In this document: in pieces, positions 1 through 7,119 of the stretch
Numbering within the stretch: position 1 is the stretch's first letter
Layout: each line of letters starts with the position of its first letter
Origin: Halomonas sp. 'Soap Lake #6'
Lineage (GTDB): Bacteria; Pseudomonadota; Gammaproteobacteria; Pseudomonadales; Halomonadaceae
NCBI RefSeq assembly: GCF_003031405.1
Contig: NZ_CP020469.1
Location: forward strand, 2,542,001 to 2,606,000
Reading direction: 5' to 3'
Length of the DNA: 64,000 nucleotides
Translations under genes and position numbers: made by a program
The notes under the pieces: generated by a model
What the model was told of the DNA's origin: nothing
The model's input: only the letters and a program-made list of their open reading frames with translations
The model's database searches: none

Positions 1-1537
1 ACTCTTTTAATTTATTCCCTGAAATTTGATACTTAGCCGGAAGCATCGTTAAAATTATCAAAAGATTTAAAGTTTCAAGTCCAATCATATCGTCCATATG
101 ATTAATAAATATATTTATTGCTTGTTTGACATTATCAAATACTTTTTTATGTATAAGTTCTTTATATTTATCCGGCCAGCTCGACGTTCTTTCAATCATA
201 TCGTAAATCAATCGCGCTAATCTATCCGTGGGCCTTATCCTAATATCCATTGCATGAACAAAAAACAACACATCTAAATCAACCAATATCCAATTTAAGT
301 GAAACTCCTCTTTTATTTCAACTTCTGCAACTTTTGACAAATACGAAACAAATCGTTTCGCAATCGCACTAAAAAGATAATTGGAAATTGAGCTATACTC
401 AACCTTATATTTCGCCAAAGCCATTTTTATTTCAGCTATTTTTTTATTAGCAACGTAACTAGGATTTCTTAATTTTACAATTAATTCAAAATCCGCATCT
501 TTATCTTTGTAACGCGAACTATAGTACTCACCAACAGCATGGCTTAATGAATTTTTTGCCAATGATATATTGGTTGCAAAAGGTCTAGACGCTATTGTGG
601 TTTTTGTCTCATTTAAATACATCTTATATTCTAAAAGCGCTGACTCAAGTGATTTTATGAATTCAACTTTTACCTTATCAGAACGGAAGAAAACGAAATA
701 ATCATCAACATAGCGTCTAAAACTATAATCTTTAGATATTACGCATCCACGCTCAATCATTTTGTCAACTATATTTAGATCAATTTTTTGTAAAATTATT
801 TCTGCAAAAATCCTACTAACTTCAGGACCTATGATAATCCCATTAGTCTCACGATAATTTGTGAGTTGCATTAAATTATCAAACTCACCATCAAAGTTAC
901 CATGGGCTCTTGGTTTAGCCTTTGCTAAGCGTTTATTTTTTACAGCCCAGCCAATCGAATGTGTATAAATACTAGGAAAGCACTTTGAAACATCAACCTG
1001 AAGCATACTATGAAATTGTTTTTCTAGTTTGTGGTACTCATAAGATTCAAAAAAGCGATATAAAAAGGGGTATTTCTTATATTTAAAATATGAGCTTGAA
1101 ACAATTCTTTCTTCATCTACGCTTTCAACACCATCAGCCGACTTTGACCCTTTTTGGGTTTTACCGTAGAATTTAGTTGACTTTCTATAAGGGTGCCTCA
1201 AGGAATATTTTGATTTTGTGCAGTAGTATTCGATTAGATCATCGTATTCATTATAAAAATTACAAACTTTCAACTGGGCTACCGGGTGCATTATTGATAT
1301 TGTACGTGGTGTCATGTTACCACCTCGACATACCTGATAATCTAGCGGAATATAAAATCCAGTCTGGCTCTCAAAGTCTAGCCCAGAAACAGATCTATAT
1401 GCATTCATATGCGTTGGCGTACTAAACCTTTGGTACATTGTGAAGTTAGAAAACCACAGCGGTAGCTCATAGGGAAGAACGTCAGTTATCAACGTCCTTA
1501 ATTTATCGTTAGTATTTACTTTAATAATATTAGGCAT
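1..1537 (-). CDS. drt3b: Drt3b-like reverse transcriptase of a DRT type 3 anti-phage system (3' end beyond window)
   Basis: The reading frame starts with ATG at 1537 and stays open to the window edge, giving about 512 visible codons with the C-terminus missing. RT motifs are visible: motif A LQVDVSKCFPSI (Asp182), a motif-B-like TNGIIIGPEVSR, and motif C RRYVDDYFVFF (catalytic Asp278/Asp279). The N-terminus carries an LPYELPLWFS block, typical of the AbiK/UG8-type RTs. The start overlaps the 3' end of the upstream RT gene by 8 bp, so the two are co-translated. The DNA is very AT-rich compared with the core genes to the right. In the known DRT3 system, two RTs and a noncoding RNA protect against phage. 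The RT identity is certain; the DRT3 assignment rests on motif recall and gene pairing. Confidence 0.85.
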   Translation of the reverse strand, partial: MPNIIKVNTNDKLRTLITDVLPYELPLWFSNFTMYQRFSTPTHMNAYRSVSGLDFESQTGFYIPLDYQVCRGGNMTPRTISIMHPVAQLKVCNFYNEYDDLIEYYCTKSKYSLRHPYRKSTKFYGKTQKGSKSADGVESVDEERIVSSSYFKYKKYPFLYRFFESYEYHKLEKQFHSMLQVDVSKCFPSIYTHSIGWAVKNKRLAKAKPRAHGNFDGEFDNLMQLTNYRETNGIIIGPEVSRIFAEIILQKIDLNIVDKMIERGCVISKDYSFRRYVDDYFVFFRSDKVKVEFIKSLESALLEYKMYLNETKTTIASRPFATNISLAKNSLSHAVGEYYSSRYKDKDADFELIVKLRNPSYVANKKIAEIKMALAKYKVEYSSISNYLFSAIAKRFVSYLSKVAEVEIKEEFHLNWILVDLDVLFFVHAMDIRIRPTDRLARLIYDMIERTSSWPDKYKELIHKKVFDNVKQAINIFINHMDDMIGLETLNLLIILTMLPAKYQISGNKLKE

Positions 1538-2711
1538 TTTGCCAAACCTGCATTATTTGGATCGTTTGTTTATTGCTAAATTTTCCCACATTTTTCTTTT
1601 TTGCATTTCCATATAGCGAAATTTTCTTAATCTTATTTCTTTCTTGTTGACTCAATCCAAATCGGGAACTAACTAACTGGTTACAAAGAAAACCATCAAT
1701 AGGCTTTAGGCAATCAAAGTTATCTGTCACATACTGATAATTGTAAGCAATACCTGCTAGCAAATCTCCATTCTTTCCTTTCTTCACACTTTTCAGCATA
1801 CTAAGGTATTCAAGCCTTCTTTTCAAAAGCGGGAAATTATTTTGTTTTTTGTGATCACAAAAACTTTTCACTATCCGCGTCTTAATTTTATTAATTTTGG
1901 ATTGAGAAATTTTCAAAACAACTTTATTTGGCTTATCTTTTTTTGTTTCTACTTTAATCGAATAACCCAGGTAGTCAAACTCTGCTAAATTTGAATGGCC
2001 GCTATAGTATTTACTTGTATTTTTGTTTAGCGCTAAGCCCATATCACTCATGAACAATTCAACATTTTCTTGTACTTCATCTTCCTTACCTGCCGGCGTT
2101 AAAACAATAATATCATCGACATATCTTGCGCTATAAATCACGTTTGGATGTGCTGATATCCTTTTATCTAAATTTTCCAAATAAAGCTCAGCAAGAGTAG
2201 GACTTATTGGCACTCCCCTAGGCAAACCATGCATACCATATTTCGTCCGAAGATCACCATGAATGTTATTTAGTAATTTGATACACTCCGGTGCAAGTAT
2301 CATTTCATCTTCAAATTTATTGATAAGATACTCAAACTTGATAGACTCATAACAATCTTTTATATCCAATCTAAGGACGTGATAATTTCCAGAGTCTTTT
2401 AACAACGTAGTAACCTGTCTAACTATTCGATTACGATCAGACTGTCGAACTTTATAAATTCTACGAACAAATCGATCAAGTAGCTTTATGGCAAAAGCAT
2501 CTTCCATAACTGGCGAAATATAGACAGACTTTCTGTTTATAGACCTTTTTTCTAGTGAGGATAAGGTAAAATTTTGAATTTTCCAATGTTCAACAGTGTG
2601 ATCTACTGCTTTCTCAACAGAGCCATAATTAGACAACAAATTCCATTGCCAAACATCAGATGACGTAAGCGCTTTAGATAGCTGTTCTTTATCAAAAACT
2701 TGTTTCAGCAT
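1530..2711 (-). CDS. drt3a: Drt3a-like reverse transcriptase of a DRT type 3 anti-phage system
   Basis: A 393-residue reverse transcriptase. Visible motifs are motif A VLRLDIKDCYESI (Asp116), motif B GLPRGVPISPTLAE (about 162-175), and motif C SARYVDDIIVL (YVDD at 197-200). There is no intron maturase, HNH or X domain and no retron msr/msd, so it belongs to the unknown-group (UG) defence RTs rather than group II introns or retrons. The small size and the position directly before a second RT with an 8-bp overlap match UG3 (Drt3a) followed by UG8 (Drt3b). In DRT3, Drt3a is reported to copy a template carried by a noncoding RNA. The AT-rich composition suggests horizontal gain. Confidence 0.85.
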   Translation of the reverse strand: MLKQVFDKEQLSKALTSSDVWQWNLLSNYGSVEKAVDHTVEHWKIQNFTLSSLEKRSINRKSVYISPVMEDAFAIKLLDRFVRRIYKVRQSDRNRIVRQVTTLLKDSGNYHVLRLDIKDCYESIKFEYLINKFEDEMILAPECIKLLNNIHGDLRTKYGMHGLPRGVPISPTLAELYLENLDKRISAHPNVIYSARYVDDIIVLTPAGKEDEVQENVELFMSDMGLALNKNTSKYYSGHSNLAEFDYLGYSIKVETKKDKPNKVVLKISQSKINKIKTRIVKSFCDHKKQNNFPLLKRRLEYLSMLKSVKKGKNGDLLAGIAYNYQYVTDNFDCLKPIDGFLCNQLVSSRFGLSQQERNKIKKISLYGNAKKKNVGKFSNKQTIQIMQVWQNA

Positions 2712-2958
2712 AAATTAAAACCGGCATTCATAACTAACATATCATCACACCTAATTTTCAACAATAAAATATATCTCTGCAACATCATGCATGACCATCA
2801 TTACTTATCTAACACATGGCTTTCGATTGAATCAGCTGCATTCCCGTAACTCCCATATTACTTTTGCAATTCTCATAAATTTATATAAAAAATGATTTAC
2901 AACCCAACATACATAGTATCTCTATAAGACCTACAGTCAGCTGTACATAGCACAAACA
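2712..2958 (-). other. AT-rich leader upstream of the DRT3 operon
   Basis: About 250 bp without a gene, as AT-rich as the RT genes. It must hold the promoter of the drt3a-drt3b operon and could hold part of the system's noncoding RNA. I searched both strands for an ACACAC or GTGTGT tract, the template expected for DRT3, and found only isolated CACAC (plus strand, about 2745) and TGTGT (minus strand) stretches. An ncRNA call here is therefore not supported by sequence; the RNA gene may lie downstream of drt3b, outside the window. Confidence 0.35.
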
Positions 2959-2981
2959 GTACATCAAAAATTTTGATGTAC
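2959..2981. repeat. 23-bp perfect inverted repeat at the edge of the AT-rich island
   Basis: Two 11-bp arms (GTACATCAAAA and TTTTGATGTAC) flank a single central A. It begins immediately after the TAG stop of the DUF427 fragment (2982) and marks the place where the AT-rich DRT3 segment starts. It could be a terminator-like hairpin, an operator, or the scar or recombination site of the insertion. No U-run follows on the minus strand, so intrinsic termination is not clear. Confidence 0.6.
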
Positions 2982-3182
2982 CTAGTTGGGTAGTAGCTTT
3001 TGGTTTCTAAAGAAACCAACATATCCCCTTATTACATCAGCTTGTTGTCGGTCATAGCGTTTCAGAAAGCCGCTTTCTCGGAGTTCAAGGTATTCAGCGG
3101 AGTCAACAAGCAGTTTGCCATAGGCATGCATCTGCACATGTTGTCTAACGGGGTAAAGCTCAATGCGTGGGGCATTTGGCAT
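2982..3182 (-). pseudogene. DUF427-family gene fragment (copy A)
   Basis: A 66-residue frame whose first ~40 residues (PRIELYPVRQHVQMHAYGK... to LRESGF) match the start of the second copy at 6470-6688. They also resemble the N-terminal strand region of DUF427 (NTP_transf_9) proteins, which normally run to 90 residues or more. After about residue 40 the similarity stops and unrelated sequence follows, ending next to the inverted repeat that borders the DRT3 segment. It is therefore a truncated 5' part of the gene, probably cut by the arrival of the AT-rich island. The function of DUF427 is unknown. Confidence 0.6.
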
Positions 3183-3290
3183 ATGTGTTGTCCCTGCGGC
3201 GATTTTCGCTCTAATAAATTCAGCCTAGCAGCTAACTTCGTTTAAGCCCACCTCAAAGGAGTAGCACTTTAGGCTACGGGTATGACCTAG
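3183..3290. repeat. Intergenic repeat family, copy A
   Basis: The segment upstream of the copy A DUF427 fragment is shared almost base for base with 6693-6797. A recognisable core (TCAGCCTAGCAGCTAA... GTTTAAGCCCA... CACTTTAGGCTACGG) also occurs at 21385-21460 before an unrelated VOC gene. All three copies sit directly upstream of a minus-strand start codon. It may be a degenerate integron attC-type site or another mobile intergenic repeat; I cannot decide from sequence alone. Confidence 0.65.
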
Positions 3291-3356
3291 ATCAGGTTTA
3301 TGTGATTACGATCATAAGCAGCCAGTAGCTGATTCGAATCAGCGCTAACCAAAGAC

Positions 3357-4081
3357 TCATTCCTCCGGTGGTGGAATGTATGATGTCTCAGATACCCTCT
3401 CCCTCTTAACATCTCCTCCACTAGCAAACTGTCGACGATATTCGCTGGGTGATAGCTGCACCAATCGGTTGAAAAGATTGCAGAAGGTTGCCACATCTCG
3501 ATAACCAACGCGCTCGGTGATCTGCGCCACGGTCAAGGATGTCGTCCGCAATAAGCTCTTTGCCATATGTACTCGGTGACGCTGCAGGCAGAGTAGCGGC
3601 GTGGTGCCGCTCTCATTACGGAAGCGGCGCAGCAGTGTGCGCGTACTGACATGGAAGGCATCCGCCAAGCGCTGTAGATCGTAGAGTTCGGTATATCGCT
3701 GCTGCAGCCAGCGCTCAACCTGGGTTGAAAACCGTTCTTCATTGCTTCGCAACAGCTGTGGTTCGGTGTACGGCGCTTGGCTTTCACGTGATGGCAGTAT
3801 CAAAGCCAACCCGCTCACCTGCTGGGCCAAATTTGGACTAGCGTGCGTGCGAACCAGGTGCAGAGCCAGATCAGCCGCAGCACTGAATGCGCCAGCTGTG
3901 GTCACTCCCCCGTCTTCTACCAATAGGGCATCAGGATCTATCAGAACGGAGGGCTAAAGGCGGGCCAGCTGGGGCGCAAATAGCCACGCCGTCGTTGCGC
4001 GCCGACCATCCAGCAGGCGTGCTTCTGCAAGTAGGAAGGCCCCCGCACAGATAGAAGCAAAAAGGAAAAAGCACCGGTGTG
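3357..4081 (-). pseudogene. GlxA-family AraC-type regulator, broken
   Basis: The C-terminal half is intact: two AraC helix-turn-helix units (YDLQRLADAFHVSTRTLLRR and LTVAQITERVGYRDVATFCN) behind the end of a DJ-1/PfpI-like domain (VEDGGVTTAGAFSAAADLAL). Upstream, the same frame still reads ASICAGAFLLAEARLLDGRR and then LFAPQLARL, but a TAG stop at 3954-3956 interrupts it before PSVLIDPDALL. Family members usually have an aromatic residue at that point, so a single base change may have made the stop. The first part of the DJ-1 domain is missing: the similarity ends about where the neighbouring nuclease gene stops (4101). It is a truncated pseudogene, although a DNA-binding fragment could still start at 3923. 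Confidence 0.8.
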
Positions 4082-4100
4082 AAGTGTATTGTTAAACTTT

Positions 4101-4850
4101 TCAATTAAGCCACGCCTCACGCAGACTGACTGACAGCTCATATTCGAACAGCTGCACTCCCTGCACTCCGGAGCAGGCGAGTAGCAAATCTTCTGAGATA
4201 TGCCGAGCAACAATAATGCCTCGAACCGACTGCCCGGATTCTGTCTGGTTTTTTCTTATCCAGGCCATGTAGCGCAACAACTGACCGACAACCCTGTCAT
4301 ACCCCTTGGATACTTTTAACTCTATAACAACATAGTTGCCCTTCGAATCCGTGGCCAAAATATCAATAAATCTTCCACCCACTGGAAACTCAAGGCCATT
4401 TATCCCTTCATCCTCGAACAGAGTAAGGCCGGGCTCTATAAGGTGAAGGTTCCTTGCGAGATAGTTTTGCAAGTCTTTTTCATAGGCAAACTCTGGGCTA
4501 CCTGCTTCTAGCAGCTCTTGAGCTTCTTCCGTCACAGACTGTTCAACATCATCCCCTGGGTAAATTGGTGCGGGGTCATTTTGTGGTCGATATAAGCGAA
4601 AATGTTTAGGGTCGACTTGAAAGAACAGGTCATCCTCCCCTGGCTTGGCTCCGTAATGTACCCGACTTTTAGAGTTCACCGACATTCTCAGTAGGTGCGC
4701 GGCAATCGTTCCGTCTTTGATTTTTGGATAGTTTTCTTTAAACCAAGCACGGACTCGTTCACGCGAAATCACGGTATCCGGCTTCAAATCTATCTCACGC
4801 ACCATATCATGCATGAGAGTGCGGACTGGTTTGTCATAAAGTGATGCCAT
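4101..4850 (-). CDS. PD-(D/E)xK nuclease-like protein with DUF91/NucS-type domain
   Basis: 249 residues. The C-terminal domain shows the nuclease core: EKDLQNYLARN (Glu124), GRFIDILATD (Asp163), VVIELKVS (Glu177, Lys179) and QLLRYMAWI (Gln190). This is the order seen in DUF91/NucS-like and related PD-(D/E)xK proteins. The N-terminal ~90 residues (MASLYDKPVRTLMHDMV... GTIAAHLLRMS) look like a helical, possibly winged-helix, DNA-binding part. Its end adjoins a GlxA-type regulator that has lost its 5' half, which suggests it came in with an insertion. Being a stand-alone nuclease in a DNA island next to DRT3, it may act in defence or repair; the substrate is unknown. Confidence 0.7.
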   Translation of the reverse strand: MASLYDKPVRTLMHDMVREIDLKPDTVISRERVRAWFKENYPKIKDGTIAAHLLRMSVNSKSRVHYGAKPGEDDLFFQVDPKHFRLYRPQNDPAPIYPGDDVEQSVTEEAQELLEAGSPEFAYEKDLQNYLARNLHLIEPGLTLFEDEGINGLEFPVGGRFIDILATDSKGNYVVIELKVSKGYDRVVGQLLRYMAWIRKNQTESGQSVRGIIVARHISEDLLLACSGVQGVQLFEYELSVSLREAWLN

Positions 4851-4947
4851 GAAACCTCTGAGAATTTAGCGTCAGAATTCACCGGCCTGCACGACCTTGC
4901 GCATAGGCCAGCTGGAATGACTGGCTGGGCTCTCTCCGTCAAGCAAC

Positions 4948-6246
4948 TCAATTACATGATAACGAGCTCGAGGCGGTGAGCATCCTCTTACCTTGAACAA
5001 TTGCGATGTAGTCGTTAAGGAACTTACGCAGTGTTTCCTCAAAAACCGTGCTGTGATTCAAAACCACACCAGTGCTGGCATGTGCAACCAGGAACGGGTT
5101 ATTGATTTGATGATGCTCTGTGGGTATTAGGCGAACGCCAGCAATAGATGGGAGGTTCGTGAGATCTAGCTCCGCAATCGCGCATGGGTCGTTCGAATAG
5201 AGGCCTGGATCGAAATTCGGAGTCAGCACGGCCGAATCAGATAAGACCTCAATCGAGTGAGTTCGAAACGGCTTATACTCACCCAGCGCCTGAGTCCACA
5301 AGGCTCTTTGCCCCGGCCGAAAACTTGGCCTCAAGAAGAAAGCATCCACATGTCTGCCAATCGGGAAAAGCACTTGGCGTGGAACGTCGCCAGCTGATGA
5401 CACGACTAACATGATTGGGTTCTGCTGTCGTCCAAACTCAAGCTCTGTTGAGAGTCTCCAGATTCGTTCAAATTGAAGGGCTTCGAAAGCTGGATTGACC
5501 AGAACGACCAGATCACCAAATCCTACCAGATCAGTCACCTGCTCTGACCTATTACGTGAAGTCGCCTCGATAGCAGTCCTACCAAGCAACTCACTCTCTA
5601 TCTCAGATGCTACAGATCGAAAAAGTACTTGGCCGCCAAAACTGTGTCCGAAAGATGTCAAACCAAAGAAATTGTGAGTTGCCCCAGTAGCCCTCTGTTC
5701 TCTTCTCTCTCGATAAAGTGCATTTAAACGACCGAGAAATTCTCGCAGATCCCCTTCCCCAACACGCTCAGCGGCGGCCTTACGGCCCCAAAAGGTAGCG
5801 TAATCCAGAATCCCTGGAAGAGAGCGACCACGCCACCCGATGTAAATTGACACAATTGAAAGTGACTCACTGCCAGTAAGGTTCTTCCGAGAGAGGCGAT
5901 AGACAGCGCTCTCGGGGTTTGAGCTGTCAATGAGACGTCTGCGTGTGTCCGCCACAGATAACGAAAAATCACGTAGATTCTTATTGTCAGGTCCTGCGTC
6001 GTGATGCCACCCGTGAACAAAGAGCAAGACTATGACGTTGGAGGTCTTCGATAGCTCGTTAATCCTGTCGAGCGCACGAGTTGGCACGGAGCTATCCCAG
6101 AACTGCCCGTAATCATCAACCTGAATGACAAAGTCATCGCCATTATGGTTTGCCGATACTGGAAACTGCTTGTGATTGTAAGAGCAGGCTGAGAGCAAGA
6201 GCATGGTCAATAAGACTAACACGCTCAATAGTGTGCTGAACCCCAT
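4948..6246 (-). CDS. Lipoprotein with alpha/beta-hydrolase fold
   Basis: 432 residues. The N-terminus is a lipoprotein signal peptide: a hydrophobic stretch followed by lipobox LLSAC (Cys21). A hydrolase core follows: LLFVHGWHH (about 74-82, oxyanion-hole region), then the nucleophile elbow TSFGHSFGG with Ser202. This resembles esterase-like proteins of unknown substrate. It would sit in the envelope, acylated on Cys21. The gene lies between the two DUF427 fragments, so it may have been carried with that module. Its weak SD (AGGAGATCT upstream of ATG 6246) supports the start. I cannot assign the catalytic Asp/His with confidence. Confidence 0.65.
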   Translation of the reverse strand: MGFSTLLSVLVLLTMLLLSACSYNHKQFPVSANHNGDDFVIQVDDYGQFWDSSVPTRALDRINELSKTSNVIVLLFVHGWHHDAGPDNKNLRDFSLSVADTRRRLIDSSNPESAVYRLSRKNLTGSESLSIVSIYIGWRGRSLPGILDYATFWGRKAAAERVGEGDLREFLGRLNALYRERREQRATGATHNFFGLTSFGHSFGGQVLFRSVASEIESELLGRTAIEATSRNRSEQVTDLVGFGDLVVLVNPAFEALQFERIWRLSTELEFGRQQNPIMLVVSSAGDVPRQVLFPIGRHVDAFFLRPSFRPGQRALWTQALGEYKPFRTHSIEVLSDSAVLTPNFDPGLYSNDPCAIAELDLTNLPSIAGVRLIPTEHHQINNPFLVAHASTGVVLNHSTVFEETLRKFLNDYIAIVQGKRMLTASSSLSCN

Positions 6247-6469
6247 CTATAGATCTCCTAGACAATAACGGTCAGGTTGCTAGAGTCCAACAGGTATCAG
6301 ACTGGGTGCTCTATGATTGGATGAGCGCACAGTCACGTTTACCGAATAAAGGCAGCTTACTTTTTCTGATATAACTACATAATCTTAATAAAGCTAATAT
6401 TACTCAGGACATAGTTTCATAATTCGTATGCCTGCTGCATTTACCATTTTAATTACACTGTATAAGAAT

Positions 6470-6688
6470 TTAATTTGTGTTTATCCACGACGTCCTCCCC
6501 GCCAAACACCATCCATAAGTAGTGGTACCTAAGATGGTGAAGCAATCCCTATGCACATCATCGTGGAGAAAATAGCCGCGTTCGCGGGGTTGCAATACTC
6601 GGATGGAGCCAGCGAATAACTTGCCATCAACATGCGCCTGCACGCGCTGGCTAACGGGGTGAAGCTCGATGCGTGAGGTATTTTGCAT
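6470..6688 (-). pseudogene. DUF427-family gene fragment (copy B)
   Basis: 72 residues. Residues 1-48 read as the N-terminal part of a DUF427 protein (RIELHPVSQRVQAHVDGK, AGSIRVLQPRERGYF, DDVHRD), then the frame runs into unrelated sequence and stops. It is homologous to the copy at 2982-3182 and keeps a little more of the domain (the DDV motif). The upstream 105 bp are also repeated. The two copies are in the same orientation, about 3.5 kb apart, so they form direct repeats around the GlxA remnant, nuclease and lipoprotein. Confidence 0.6.
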
Positions 6689-6692
6689 TTAG

Positions 6693-6797
6693 GTTGTCCC
6701 TGCGGCGATTTTTCGCTCTAGTAAATTTAGCCTAGCAGTGAAGTTCGTTTAATCCCATTTTTACTTTATGCGCTTTAAGCTACGGAAATGACCTCGG
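6693..6797. repeat. Intergenic repeat family, copy B
   Basis: It matches the region before copy A of the DUF427 fragment (TGTCCCTGCGGCGATTTT, TCGCTCTA, TAGCCTAGCAG, then GCTTTAAGCTACGG and ATGACCT), with a divergent middle part. It belongs to the same family as 21385-21460. Confidence 0.65.
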
Positions 6798-7119
6798 TCA
6801 TGTTTCTGCCACTGCTGACAAAACACTGCACGGGGTTCGATGCATGCGCTTAACGCTGCCCTTACATCTCCTTAGCCTCCCTCTTGCCTGGGTGGTCAAG
6901 AACAGGCCTATTTCGGCCGCCAGGGCATCACCCACTGAAATCCAGCCCGGCCCAGCTGCTCGGGTAACAGAACCGCAGCATAACGTTCTAGGGTTTTATC
7001 ACTCCGGCCCGGCACGATGACGAGAGCGCTAGCACGGGTACAGGAAGGACAGGAGACAGGGAAGGCAATTATGACCGGCAGCGCCATGGCGCTGCCGGTC
7101 ACAGGGAGAGGAAGCCGGG
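6798..7119. other. Intergenic region with possible coding remnant
   Basis: About 320 bp downstream of the GMC oxidoreductase with no intact gene. On the minus strand, the stretch that ends at 6908 reads LERYAAVLLPEQLGRAGF and then a short tail and stop. It has the look of a protein C-terminus but no upstream part, so it may be a decayed gene. A 28-bp palindrome lies at 7073-7100. Confidence 0.3.
7073..7100 (-). terminator. 28-bp perfect palindrome after the GMC gene
   Basis: A GC-rich self-complementary sequence (GACCGGCAGCGCC and its reverse complement around a central AT) lies 20 bp after the GMC stop codon. It can form a 12-bp stem with a 4-base loop. The position suits a terminator or 3' stabilising hairpin, but there is no U-run on either side. 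Confidence 0.45.

Noticed and set aside
1..2711. Reading the two RTs as a group II intron, retron or diversity-generating retroelement.
   Set aside because: There is no maturase/X or endonuclease domain, no retron msr/msd hairpin I could find, no variable-region repeat, and the two-RT overlap fits DRT3.
3941..4213. A separate 90-residue gene on the minus strand.
   Set aside because: It overlaps the end of the nuclease gene and the GlxA remnant in other frames. The GlxA-like sequence is in the frame that contains the TAG, so this is a shadow.
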